From DAIDHZ01 sp965370365 (GTDB taxonomy: Bacteria; Chlamydiota; Chlamydiia; Chlamydiales; SM23-39): a stretch of DNA of 9,196 nt. The position numbers and the translations under genes were made by a program. This document shows, in pieces, positions 1 to 5,798 of the stretch. The notes beneath the pieces were generated by a model, which saw only the letters and a program-made list of their open reading frames with translations, had not been told where the DNA came from and did no database searches. Every line of letters starts with the position of its first letter. Within the stretch, counting starts at the first letter, position 1. The stretch lies in contig CBDUSP010000060.1 in assembly GCA_965370365.1 (NCBI GenBank), positions 1-9,196 of the forward strand, read 5' to 3'.

Positions 1-48
1 ATTTGCTCAGGATAAAAGCCATCTTCTCTTGCAATTATTGACGCATAT

Positions 49-105
49 CCTTAACTTAACAAAAACGCCCACTTGACCATATTGGGTGTTTTTGTTAAGT
101 TAAGG
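49..105. repeat. Large inverted repeat upstream of abiEi (candidate operator or hairpin)
   Basis: The arms at 49-71 and 83-105 are each 23 nt and complementary at 22 positions; the remaining pair is a G-T wobble when transcribed. They are separated by an 11-nt loop. Each outer arm carries a tandem pentamer (TTAAC twice on the left, GTTAA twice on the right), and the core is CGCCCA/TGGGTG. The repeat ends two bases before the abiEi ATG at 108. AbiEi antitoxins of the Streptococcus agalactiae type are known to bind inverted repeats in their own promoter and repress the operon, so an operator is the leading reading. The same sequence in RNA would form a long hairpin with a T-rich right arm, so a terminator of an upstream gene or an attenuator is also possible. 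The repeat is seen directly; its role is inferred. Confidence 0.75.
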
Positions 106-107
106 AG
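102..107 (+). promoter_or_regulatory. AAGGAG Shine-Dalgarno-like box directly touching the abiEi start codon
   Basis: AAGGAG occupies 102-107 and the ATG starts at 108, so there is no spacer, while 5-9 nt is usual. Four of its six bases lie in the right arm of the 49-105 inverted repeat. An in-frame stop (TAA at 96-98) and no alternative start between it and 108 make ATG 108 the most upstream possible start. Initiation here may be inefficient, leaderless or controlled by the hairpin. Confidence 0.45.
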
Positions 108-704
108 ATGAAACCAAAAACATGCCTTAAACTCCTTTCCCCGCTTCTTAAAAAGCCTTTTTTTACAGCAAAACAAGCAAACGCTGTAGGGGTATCCTCG
201 TCTGTACTTTGTTATTATATCAAAACAGGACAACTGAAAAGAATCCGCAGAGGGGTTTATCGAGGAGCTTCCTACCAAAATCCTCAAGCTTTCCTCTGGG
301 AGGATCTCGCAGAAGCTGTCCTTTCAATTCCGGGTGGAATCGTCTGTCTTGTGTCTGCCCTAGCCATCTATGACCTAACAGAAGAACTCCCCCGCCAATA
401 TTGGATAGCCATCCGGCATGGAACCTCAGCTAAGAGAAATAAACAAACTAAACTCGTCCGCTTCCGCAATCAGGAACTTGGGAAAACCGAAATTGAGCTT
501 GAGGGGATGAATATTCCCATTTTTGATCGCGAACGAACACTTGTGGATGCTTTTCGTCTCCTAAGCCGTGAAACTGCGATTAAAGCACTAAAAATGGCTC
601 TTGCTAAAGGCGGGGGAAATCGTATCGACCTTATAAAATTAGAAGCATATGCTAAAGAGCTTCGATTTGATATTACTCCTTATTTACTGAGTGTAACCAC
701 ATGA
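108..704 (+). CDS. abiEi: AbiEi-like antitoxin and autorepressor of a type IV toxin-antitoxin pair
   Basis: This 198-aa protein has the architecture of AbiEi antitoxins. Residues about 15-52 form a winged helix-turn-helix: a PFFTAKQA segment, a basic helix, then a KRIRRGVYRG wing that is highly typical of the family. The C-terminal domain carries the family-like segments VSALAIYDL (82-90) and IPIFDRERTLVDAF (136-149). In characterised systems the N-terminal domain binds inverted repeats in the operon promoter and represses it, while the C-terminal domain neutralises AbiEii without forming a stable complex with it (type IV). The protein should be cytoplasmic; no signal peptide or membrane segment is seen. 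Its TGA overlaps the abiEii ATG as ATGA, implying translational coupling. The start at 108 is forced by an upstream in-frame stop at 96-98. The length is ordinary and no disruption is seen. Family assignment is confident; activity in this host is inferred. Confidence 0.88.
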   Translation: MKPKTCLKLLSPLLKKPFFTAKQANAVGVSSSVLCYYIKTGQLKRIRRGVYRGASYQNPQAFLWEDLAEAVLSIPGGIVCLVSALAIYDLTEELPRQYWIAIRHGTSAKRNKQTKLVRFRNQELGKTEIELEGMNIPIFDRERTLVDAFRLLSRETAIKALKMALAKGGGNRIDLIKLEAYAKELRFDITPYLLSVTT

Positions 705-1546
705 TCAATGAACAGTCTCTAAAAGCTCGGCTTCAAACCATTGCTAAAGAAAAAGACATTCCCTTCAATTCATGTTGGAAACAATTGCTCTTAGAAAGGT
801 TTTTGAGTCGATTAGGGAGATCTCCTCATGCCAACAAACTGATTTTTAAAGGAGGATTTCTTCTTGCCTACATGATGAAAATAGGTCGAGAAACGGTGGA
901 TCTAGACTTCCTTCTGACGCAAATGAAAGGGAAAAAAGAAAGCATCGAAGCGATTTCTAAAGAAATCTCCGAAATCGCTTTAGATGATGGATTTACTTTC
1001 TCTTTCAAGGACATCAAAATCCTTTCTCAGCCTCACATGGAGTACCCAGGATACCGAATCACGTTCAACGTTCTCTTTGGGAAGATGAAAGACAAAATTC
1101 ACATCGATATTGGAGTTGGTGACGTAGTAGAATCTCAAGAAAGAGCAATCAAGCTCTTTCAATATAGAGGAAAACCTTTCTATGAAGATATGGTCTCTCT
1201 TTTGGTTTATCCTATCGAAACTATTTTTGCCGAAAAATTAGAAACTGTGCTTTCCAAGGGATCAAAAAACAGCCGAATGAAAGATTATCACGATCTCCTT
1301 CTTTTGGTACGAAGCAAAGGACTGCTCAACCAGAAAAAGCTTAAAGAGGCATTGGAAAACACTTTTACAAATAGAGGAACATCCCTTTCAACTGTCCAAT
1401 TTGACGCTAGTGGGATTCAAACCCTTCAGCAATTCTGGAGCGCTCACCTACATGGGCTCGGCGATATTGCAAAAGAGCTCATACTGCCTCAAAATATTGA
1501 GGCAGTAATTGAAGAAATTAACCAAGGAGTAATAGCCCAAAGATAA
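701..1546 (+). CDS. abiEii: AbiEii/AbiGii-family nucleotidyltransferase toxin
   Basis: This 281-aa protein is a DUF1814/AbiEii-type nucleotidyltransferase. Motif I is visible as KGG (50-52), followed by R63, T65 and the metal-binding pair D67-L-D69. A second acidic strand IDIGVGD runs 135-141 (D136, D141). Motif III includes E178-K179 and R192 with KDYHD at 194-198. These are the residues expected of an active enzyme, so the toxin looks intact. In the family, relatives such as the mycobacterial MenT toxins add nucleotides to tRNA acceptor ends, and S. agalactiae AbiEii binds GTP; the substrate here is unknown. It follows abiEi with a 4-nt ATGA overlap, as expected for a coupled antitoxin-toxin pair that may act in phage abortive infection or stability of the region. 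The 3' end is unusual: codons 261-269 form a perfect hairpin and the last 29 bp overlap the end of atpK on the opposite strand. Confidence 0.88.
   Translation: MINEQSLKARLQTIAKEKDIPFNSCWKQLLLERFLSRLGRSPHANKLIFKGGFLLAYMMKIGRETVDLDFLLTQMKGKKESIEAISKEISEIALDDGFTFSFKDIKILSQPHMEYPGYRITFNVLFGKMKDKIHIDIGVGDVVESQERAIKLFQYRGKPFYEDMVSLLVYPIETIFAEKLETVLSKGSKNSRMKDYHDLLLLVRSKGLLNQKKLKEALENTFTNRGTSLSTVQFDASGIQTLQQFWSAHLHGLGDIAKELILPQNIEAVIEEINQGVIAQR
1482..1507 (-). terminator. 11-bp perfect hairpin just beyond the atpK stop, inside abiEii
   Basis: Arms 1482-1492 and 1497-1507 are perfectly complementary with a 4-nt loop. Read on the - strand, the stem begins 10 nt after the atpK stop codon, where the ATPase operon should end. 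The position suggests a terminator or mRNA 3'-end stabiliser. It lacks an immediate U-run: on the - strand the next bases are TGAGCTCTTTT, so termination may be weak. The + strand also has no T-tract after it. The hairpin is seen; its function is inferred from position. Confidence 0.42.
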
Positions 1547-1943
1547 ACGCAAAGATCGCAAAGGATTCAACAATCGCAATTGCCAAAAATGATTTTCCAA
1601 ACACCGCCGGCTGCTTCGCTGTTGCTTGAATCGCAGTCGCTGCACATCGCCCTTGATAAAGAGCAGAACCTATAAACGCAATCCCCACAAAAAGGCCAAT
1701 CCCAATTCCACTTTCCGCAGACACAGTTCCCGCTTGAATCGCATTTTTCATAAGAACCATAAGGATAAATCCAAGGATCGACTGTGTAGATGGCGTTGCA
1801 GAAAGACCAATAAATTTTCCATGCCCTTCCTCAACACGCGTCATCGCCCCGTGAGAGGCCATCCCAGCGATTCCACAACCCATCGCACTTCCCAAACAAC
1901 CAAGACCAAGGACAATTGCAGGTCCAACCATATCCATTCCCAT
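1518..1943 (-). CDS. atpK: V-type ATP synthase subunit K (proteolipid ring)
   Basis: This 141-aa, very hydrophobic protein is the rotor-ring proteolipid that carries ions across the membrane. Four membrane helices arranged as two hairpins are visible at about 5-30, 44-66, 79-105 and 117-140. Only the last has a membrane-embedded carboxylate, E126 (in VESFAIF). The first hairpin has TQ (T53-Q54) where a second acid could be, and the third helix has YQGR with Q97. Spacing of T53, Q54, Q97 and E126 closely parallels T64, Q65, Q110 and E139, sodium ligands of Enterococcus hirae NtpK. ATG 1943 has a good AGGAGA box 7 nt upstream; in-frame ATGs at 1937 and 1931 are less well placed. It is the last gene of the ATPase operon. 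Its stop lies inside the convergent abiEii gene. Confidence 0.93.
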   Translation of the reverse strand: MGMDMVGPAIVLGLGCLGSAMGCGIAGMASHGAMTRVEEGHGKFIGLSATPSTQSILGFILMVLMKNAIQAGTVSAESGIGIGLFVGIAFIGSALYQGRCAATAIQATAKQPAVFGKSFLAIAIVESFAIFAFIFGLLLLG

Positions 1944-1950
1944 ACTTCTT

Positions 1951-1956
1951 TCTCCT
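1951..1956 (-). promoter_or_regulatory. atpK ribosome binding site overlapping the atpI stop codon
   Basis: On the - strand AGGAGA begins within the TAG stop of atpI (1957-1955) and sits 7 nt before the atpK ATG. This gives K its own strong initiation site, unlike the overlapping starts upstream. That fits the need for many more K copies than other subunits, although the link to stoichiometry is inference. Confidence 0.6.
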
Positions 1957-3877
1957 ATTTTGTCTTGTTAAGTCTCAAAGGGTTGAAAAGGCGTCCTCCG
2001 CCTTCAAAACTATAGTGAAACCACTCTAAAAAGTTTAAACGAAGTCCATGTACAACACTTCCCATAAGCGCGATCATAATATTTGTCGCATGCCCAAAAA
2101 TAACAATGAAGAATGTTGCCACAACTCCTGGATCAATGCCAAGCGCATCGTTAAATGTATGCGCCATCACCATGCCACCTAATGCAAGCGCGTAAAGACG
2201 CAAGTAGGAAAGCGTATCTGCAAACACTTGCATCGTATGCAACAGCTCTTGGAATGCACCCCACTTCCTGCGGATGAGGGCCAAAACAAAAGCAAGAGCA
2301 ATGCCACCAAAAAGCAGGCGAATTCCGATAAAATAAGCAACTGGCTTCGAAATCCACTCCATAAAATTCACAAGCGTCGTCGCATGGATAATCGATGGGA
2401 AATACAGGTATCCCCCGATCATGAAGAAAACCCAGCCAATCCCTGACCAATTGCGCCTTAAATATCTTAGAAATGACAGACTCAGGTGGATAATCCCAAC
2501 GATAAATGAAAACTCAAGCAAGATGTTACTGGAAAACTCATCAAAAACAGGATATGTTTTTCTCTTACCAACTTCTTTTGTCACGTTAAAGGCCATATCC
2601 TCGCCTTTTCGCATCTCTTTGATCGACGGATATTTTTTAACAAGGTCCCGATACACATCGTCTTCGGTTTTAAAGTGGTACTCTGCTTTGTTCTTCACAA
2701 GATACCGAATCAAAGAAATCTTCTGGACAGGACTGTCTGGAGCAAAAGCAATCCCAAAGTAGGCGCCAGTAATCACCCCCCAGAAAATCGCACAAGAAGA
2801 AAGAAGGATACCCAACTTCACCATCCTTCGTTTCGCTCCCTGAAGCTTTGGGAATTTGAAGCGTAAGAAAAGCGAAAATACAAGGAAAATAAGTCCGTAT
2901 CCCGCATCGGATACGATCATTGCAAAAAAGAGGGCGAAAAAAACAAGAACCCACATGGATGGATCCGCATCTGTATATGCTGGCGTATCAAAAATGTGAA
3001 GGATATCCTCCCCAACTTTTGCCACCCCTTTATTTTCCATATACGTTGGGATCCGATCCTCTTTCTCAATTAAGATCTTTTCACTCTCGACATTAAGCTT
3101 GGCTATAAGGCCCAATAGCGACTCCGCTCGCGTTTTTGGTACCCAGGCCTCGATCGCAAAAACCCCATCTTCTAATTGTAACTTTGCATTATGTTTGGCT
3201 ATTTTTAAGTGGTGCACATTCATCTGCTCGATCAGGCCCGCTTGAAGCTGAGGGAGATAGTTTGACAAGCTCCGAATACTCCCTTCGAGTTTCTGGATCT
3301 CCTCACGCACTTCAAAAAGACGCTCTCTTAAAGCACCCACTGGCTGATCGATGAGGATCTCAATCATCTTTGGATACTGTTTTCCCTCTTCATTGATCGC
3401 CACAAAGTAGTCTAAATCATACTCTGTTCCCACATGGATAAGTTCCGGGGAAAGCTCCATCTTCGAAACAAGCTCGCTTTTCAAGCAAAAGAACTGAAAA
3501 ACACGCTTTGTCTCATTTTCTAACTCATCTAACTCTCTTCTTGAAAAATCACCAAATGCGGCGATGCGGGCAATTTCAGCAGTTAATGTTCTTTCCTCTT
3601 CAAGAAAGACCTCTTCTTCCGCTTTCATCGAAACAATTTTTTCAGCAATCCCACCAATTCCCAAGTCTGTTTTTGGGGCCTCAAGCGGGTGTGTTGGATA
3701 GTGCCTTGCAATCTTAATTGCCAAAAGAGATATCTTGGCCTCTTCAGGAAGCTGTAAGACTTTTTTCCTTGTGGGATCGATGAACTCTAAAAAACCAGCA
3801 CGCTGCGAAAGGGAAAAGAACTGGTCCATGTCCTTATGGCTTCCAAAAATGAGATACTTTTCAAGATCGACAATCAT
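1955..3877 (-). CDS. atpI: V-type ATP synthase subunit I (membrane stator, a-subunit homologue)
   Basis: This 640-aa protein has the two-part build of the V-ATPase a/I subunit. Residues 1 to about 300 are a soluble stalk-binding domain with helical, charged coiled-coil stretches (about 80-130 and 180-235) and an EAWVPKTR segment (243-250) typical of the family. Residues from about 305 form the membrane domain. Its first helix includes SDAGYG (323-328), followed by a hydrophilic insert (about 380-445) and several further helices. TLSYLRLYALAL (555-566) contains R560, equivalent by motif to the essential ion-channel arginine R735 of yeast Vph1. HGLRLNFLEWFHYSF near the end supplies a second conserved arginine, R613. 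The protein forms the ion half-channels against the K ring. Its ATG overlaps the atpD TGA as ATGA. The length is normal for the chlamydial type. Confidence 0.94.
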   Translation of the reverse strand: MIVDLEKYLIFGSHKDMDQFFSLSQRAGFLEFIDPTRKKVLQLPEEAKISLLAIKIARHYPTHPLEAPKTDLGIGGIAEKIVSMKAEEEVFLEEERTLTAEIARIAAFGDFSRRELDELENETKRVFQFFCLKSELVSKMELSPELIHVGTEYDLDYFVAINEEGKQYPKMIEILIDQPVGALRERLFEVREEIQKLEGSIRSLSNYLPQLQAGLIEQMNVHHLKIAKHNAKLQLEDGVFAIEAWVPKTRAESLLGLIAKLNVESEKILIEKEDRIPTYMENKGVAKVGEDILHIFDTPAYTDADPSMWVLVFFALFFAMIVSDAGYGLIFLVFSLFLRFKFPKLQGAKRRMVKLGILLSSCAIFWGVITGAYFGIAFAPDSPVQKISLIRYLVKNKAEYHFKTEDDVYRDLVKKYPSIKEMRKGEDMAFNVTKEVGKRKTYPVFDEFSSNILLEFSFIVGIIHLSLSFLRYLRRNWSGIGWVFFMIGGYLYFPSIIHATTLVNFMEWISKPVAYFIGIRLLFGGIALAFVLALIRRKWGAFQELLHTMQVFADTLSYLRLYALALGGMVMAHTFNDALGIDPGVVATFFIVIFGHATNIMIALMGSVVHGLRLNFLEWFHYSFEGGGRLFNPLRLNKTK

Positions 3878-4482
3878 CGTAAAGCCTTCTTCATCTCAAT
3901 TTTTTTCTTCGCAACTTTTGCTTGAGCAATCGCAGAGAGCTGCTGGTCTCCTAAGAAAATCCGAATTTTCTTAATATTGGCAGTTGAGCGAGGGATTAAA
4001 ACTTTTTCGAAAAGATTGACCCGAATCGATACAGAGCGCAATTCCTTTTCTAAAGCCCTTTTCTTCTCTTCCGCAATGTTGATCTTCTCTCTTAAAGCGA
4101 CAAGTTCTCGCAAAATCTCCACTGCTTGGTCTGTCCAAGCAGGGGTATCAAAAAGAGCGTAATCAGCGTCCCTAAACACAATCCCATCAAAAATCGGGAT
4201 TTCAACGCCCGCGATATTTTCATAGCGCTTTTTCACATGCAAAACATCGGCATAAGAGACAAGATCAACGCTTACCTTATCCAAAAGAAACGAGGTAAAC
4301 TCTTGAACTCTTGCCTTGAGCGTACGCATCTCTTCTACAAGAGAGGCAATTTCAGCCTGAACCTGAGCCACCTCAAACTGCAACATCGATTTTTTAAGCT
4401 GCAAAGTAGGAAGGTATTTCTGAAACTGCGCAAGCCGAATCTGCTGACCTCGAAGCTCATTCTTTGTTAGCTTTAAAGCCAT
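3874..4482 (-). CDS. atpD: V-type ATP synthase subunit D (central shaft)
   Basis: This 202-aa protein is the rotor shaft that turns inside the A3B3 hexamer and links it to the membrane ring. The N-terminus LTKNELRGQQ with YLPTLQLKK (23-31) is diagnostic for subunit D. Long amphipathic helices at about 5-75 and 115-200 would form the antiparallel coiled coil, separated by a shorter region around 85-115. The C-terminal part contains RVNLFEKVLIPR (154-165) and IRIFLGDQQLSAIAQAKV (173-190), both family-typical. No membrane segment is present. Its ATG overlaps the atpB stop by one base (TGATG), and its own stop overlaps the atpI start as ATGA, so it is translated inside a coupled block. No oddity is seen apart from the absence of an adjacent subunit F gene, the usual shaft partner. 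Confidence 0.93.
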   Translation of the reverse strand: MALKLTKNELRGQQIRLAQFQKYLPTLQLKKSMLQFEVAQVQAEIASLVEEMRTLKARVQEFTSFLLDKVSVDLVSYADVLHVKKRYENIAGVEIPIFDGIVFRDADYALFDTPAWTDQAVEILRELVALREKINIAEEKKRALEKELRSVSIRVNLFEKVLIPRSTANIKKIRIFLGDQQLSAIAQAKVAKKKIEMKKALR

Positions 4483-5798
4483 CAGCTACCACCTGGGACC
4501 TCACGCGGCCAATACTTATCTGCGAGATTCTTTTTTAAGCCAACCTCTTCCAAATCAAAACACTCCGCAAGCGTCACCCACCCAAGATCAAGCGCCTTTT
4601 CAATCGGCAAATTCACCTCAAGATTCATCATCCTCTCTTCAAAAAGGACCGAATAGCGAAGAAGTTTTTCATCCCACCGAGACAGGCGAAATCCCATCGC
4701 TTGTCTCTCACGCGCCTTCTTTGAATCTGCGTAGAGACGAATCATTGTATTGGCAAGATCTCCATGATCTTCACGCGTTACACTTCCAATCACCTGCTGC
4801 TTTAATCGAGATAAGGAACCAAACGGATCAATCACTCCCCCGTGCAGATAGAACTGTCCCTCAGTAATATATCCCGTATTATCCGGAATCGGATGCGTAA
4901 CATCCCCACCTGGCATCGTTGTTACAGACAAAATAGTGACAGAACCTTTCCCCTCGATGTCGACTGCTTTTTCATAGCGAGAAGCAAGATCAGAATACAA
5001 GGACCCTGGATAGCCGCGATTGGATGGAATTTGGTCCATTGTGATCGCAATTTCTTTGATTGCGTCCGCAAAAGCGCTCATGTCCGTCATCAAAACGAGG
5101 ACATCTTTTCCCTCAATTGCAAATTTCTCCGCAACTGCCAAAGCCATATCTGGAACAAGCAAACACTCAACAGCCGGATCGGTCGCCTTGTGAATAAACA
5201 TGACCGTTTTTTCAATCGAGCCCGCTTTTTCCGCATTCTCAATAAACGCCGCATAATCATCAAAGCGAAGTCCCATACCGGCAATCACCACAACATCAGC
5301 ATCTGTTTGATTTGCAATCCGCATCATAAGAGGATTGTACGGCTCTCCCGCAACGGAAAAAATCGGTATTTTCTGCGATTTGACAAGGCTATTAAAGACA
5401 TCAATCATCGGGATATTTGTCCGAACAAGATGTTTTGGAACGATCCTCTTTATCGGGTTAAAAGAAGGAGCTCCAATTTCGATCATATCGCCAAACACCT
5501 CAGGGCCATCATCGACCGGGTCACCTGCTCCACTAAATCTGCGTCCTAAAAGAGAGGGACCCGACACCACTTGCATCTGTCTTCCCAAAAAAGTTACATG
5601 ATCACCCGTTGAAATTCCCCGCGTATTTTCAAAGACCTGACACGTGACAAGGTCTTCTTCAAAGCGCAAAACAGAGGCGTATGTAGTTGTCCCATTTTTT
5701 TTATGAATCTGAGCCATCTCGCCAAGGCGAACACCTTGCGCTGAGACAGTGATGAGGTTTCCCCTCATATCAATGATTCGATCGTATACTTTTCTCAT
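4482..5798 (-). CDS. atpB: V-type ATP synthase subunit B (non-catalytic)
   Basis: This 438-aa protein is the non-catalytic head subunit that alternates with A in the hexamer. It has a beta-barrel N-terminus (about 1-75) and then the nucleotide-fold domain. At the P-loop position it has VAGEPYNP (149-156) instead of GxxxxGKT, as expected of V-type B subunits, so it should not hydrolyse ATP. Family signatures include RGYPGSLYSDLASRYE (261-276) and DNTGYITEGQ (306-315). SLSRL (328-332) contains R331, which matches the arginine-finger position described in Enterococcus NtpB. The ATG overlaps the atpA TGA as ATGA, so equal production of A and B by coupling is likely. Length and motifs are normal for the chlamydial group, somewhat shorter than many bacterial B subunits of about 460 aa. 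Confidence 0.95.
   Translation of the reverse strand: MRKVYDRIIDMRGNLITVSAQGVRLGEMAQIHKKNGTTTYASVLRFEEDLVTCQVFENTRGISTGDHVTFLGRQMQVVSGPSLLGRRFSGAGDPVDDGPEVFGDMIEIGAPSFNPIKRIVPKHLVRTNIPMIDVFNSLVKSQKIPIFSVAGEPYNPLMMRIANQTDADVVVIAGMGLRFDDYAAFIENAEKAGSIEKTVMFIHKATDPAVECLLVPDMALAVAEKFAIEGKDVLVLMTDMSAFADAIKEIAITMDQIPSNRGYPGSLYSDLASRYEKAVDIEGKGSVTILSVTTMPGGDVTHPIPDNTGYITEGQFYLHGGVIDPFGSLSRLKQQVIGSVTREDHGDLANTMIRLYADSKKARERQAMGFRLSRWDEKLLRYSVLFEERMMNLEVNLPIEKALDLGWVTLAECFDLEEVGLKKNLADKYWPREVPGGS

Noticed and set aside
29..57. Possible abiEi promoter (TTGCAA at 29-34 with TAACTT at 52-57, or TTGACG at 38-43).
   Set aside because: The -10 candidates match the consensus poorly; TTGACG has no hexamer resembling TATAAT at 16-18 nt spacing.
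2..76. Open frame from the left edge to a TGA at 74-76, possibly the tail of an upstream + strand gene.
   Set aside because: Only about 24 codons, no recognisable motif, and it runs into the inverted repeat; cannot be told from chance.
51..287. 78-codon - strand open frame over the start of abiEi.
   Set aside because: Antisense to a well-supported wHTH gene, no motif, no plausible ribosome binding site; shadow frame.
1482..1507. Canonical bidirectional Rho-independent terminator.
   Set aside because: The stem is perfect but neither strand has an immediate U-run, so only a cautious terminator-like call is made.
1626..2015. 129-codon + strand open frame antisense to atpK.
   Set aside because: Rich in S, T, R, K and H as expected from reading a hydrophobic membrane gene backwards; no independent evidence.
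4842..5549. 235-codon + strand open frame antisense to atpB.
   Set aside because: Lies fully within a clearly conserved gene; its composition looks like a reverse-complement shadow and no family motif is visible.
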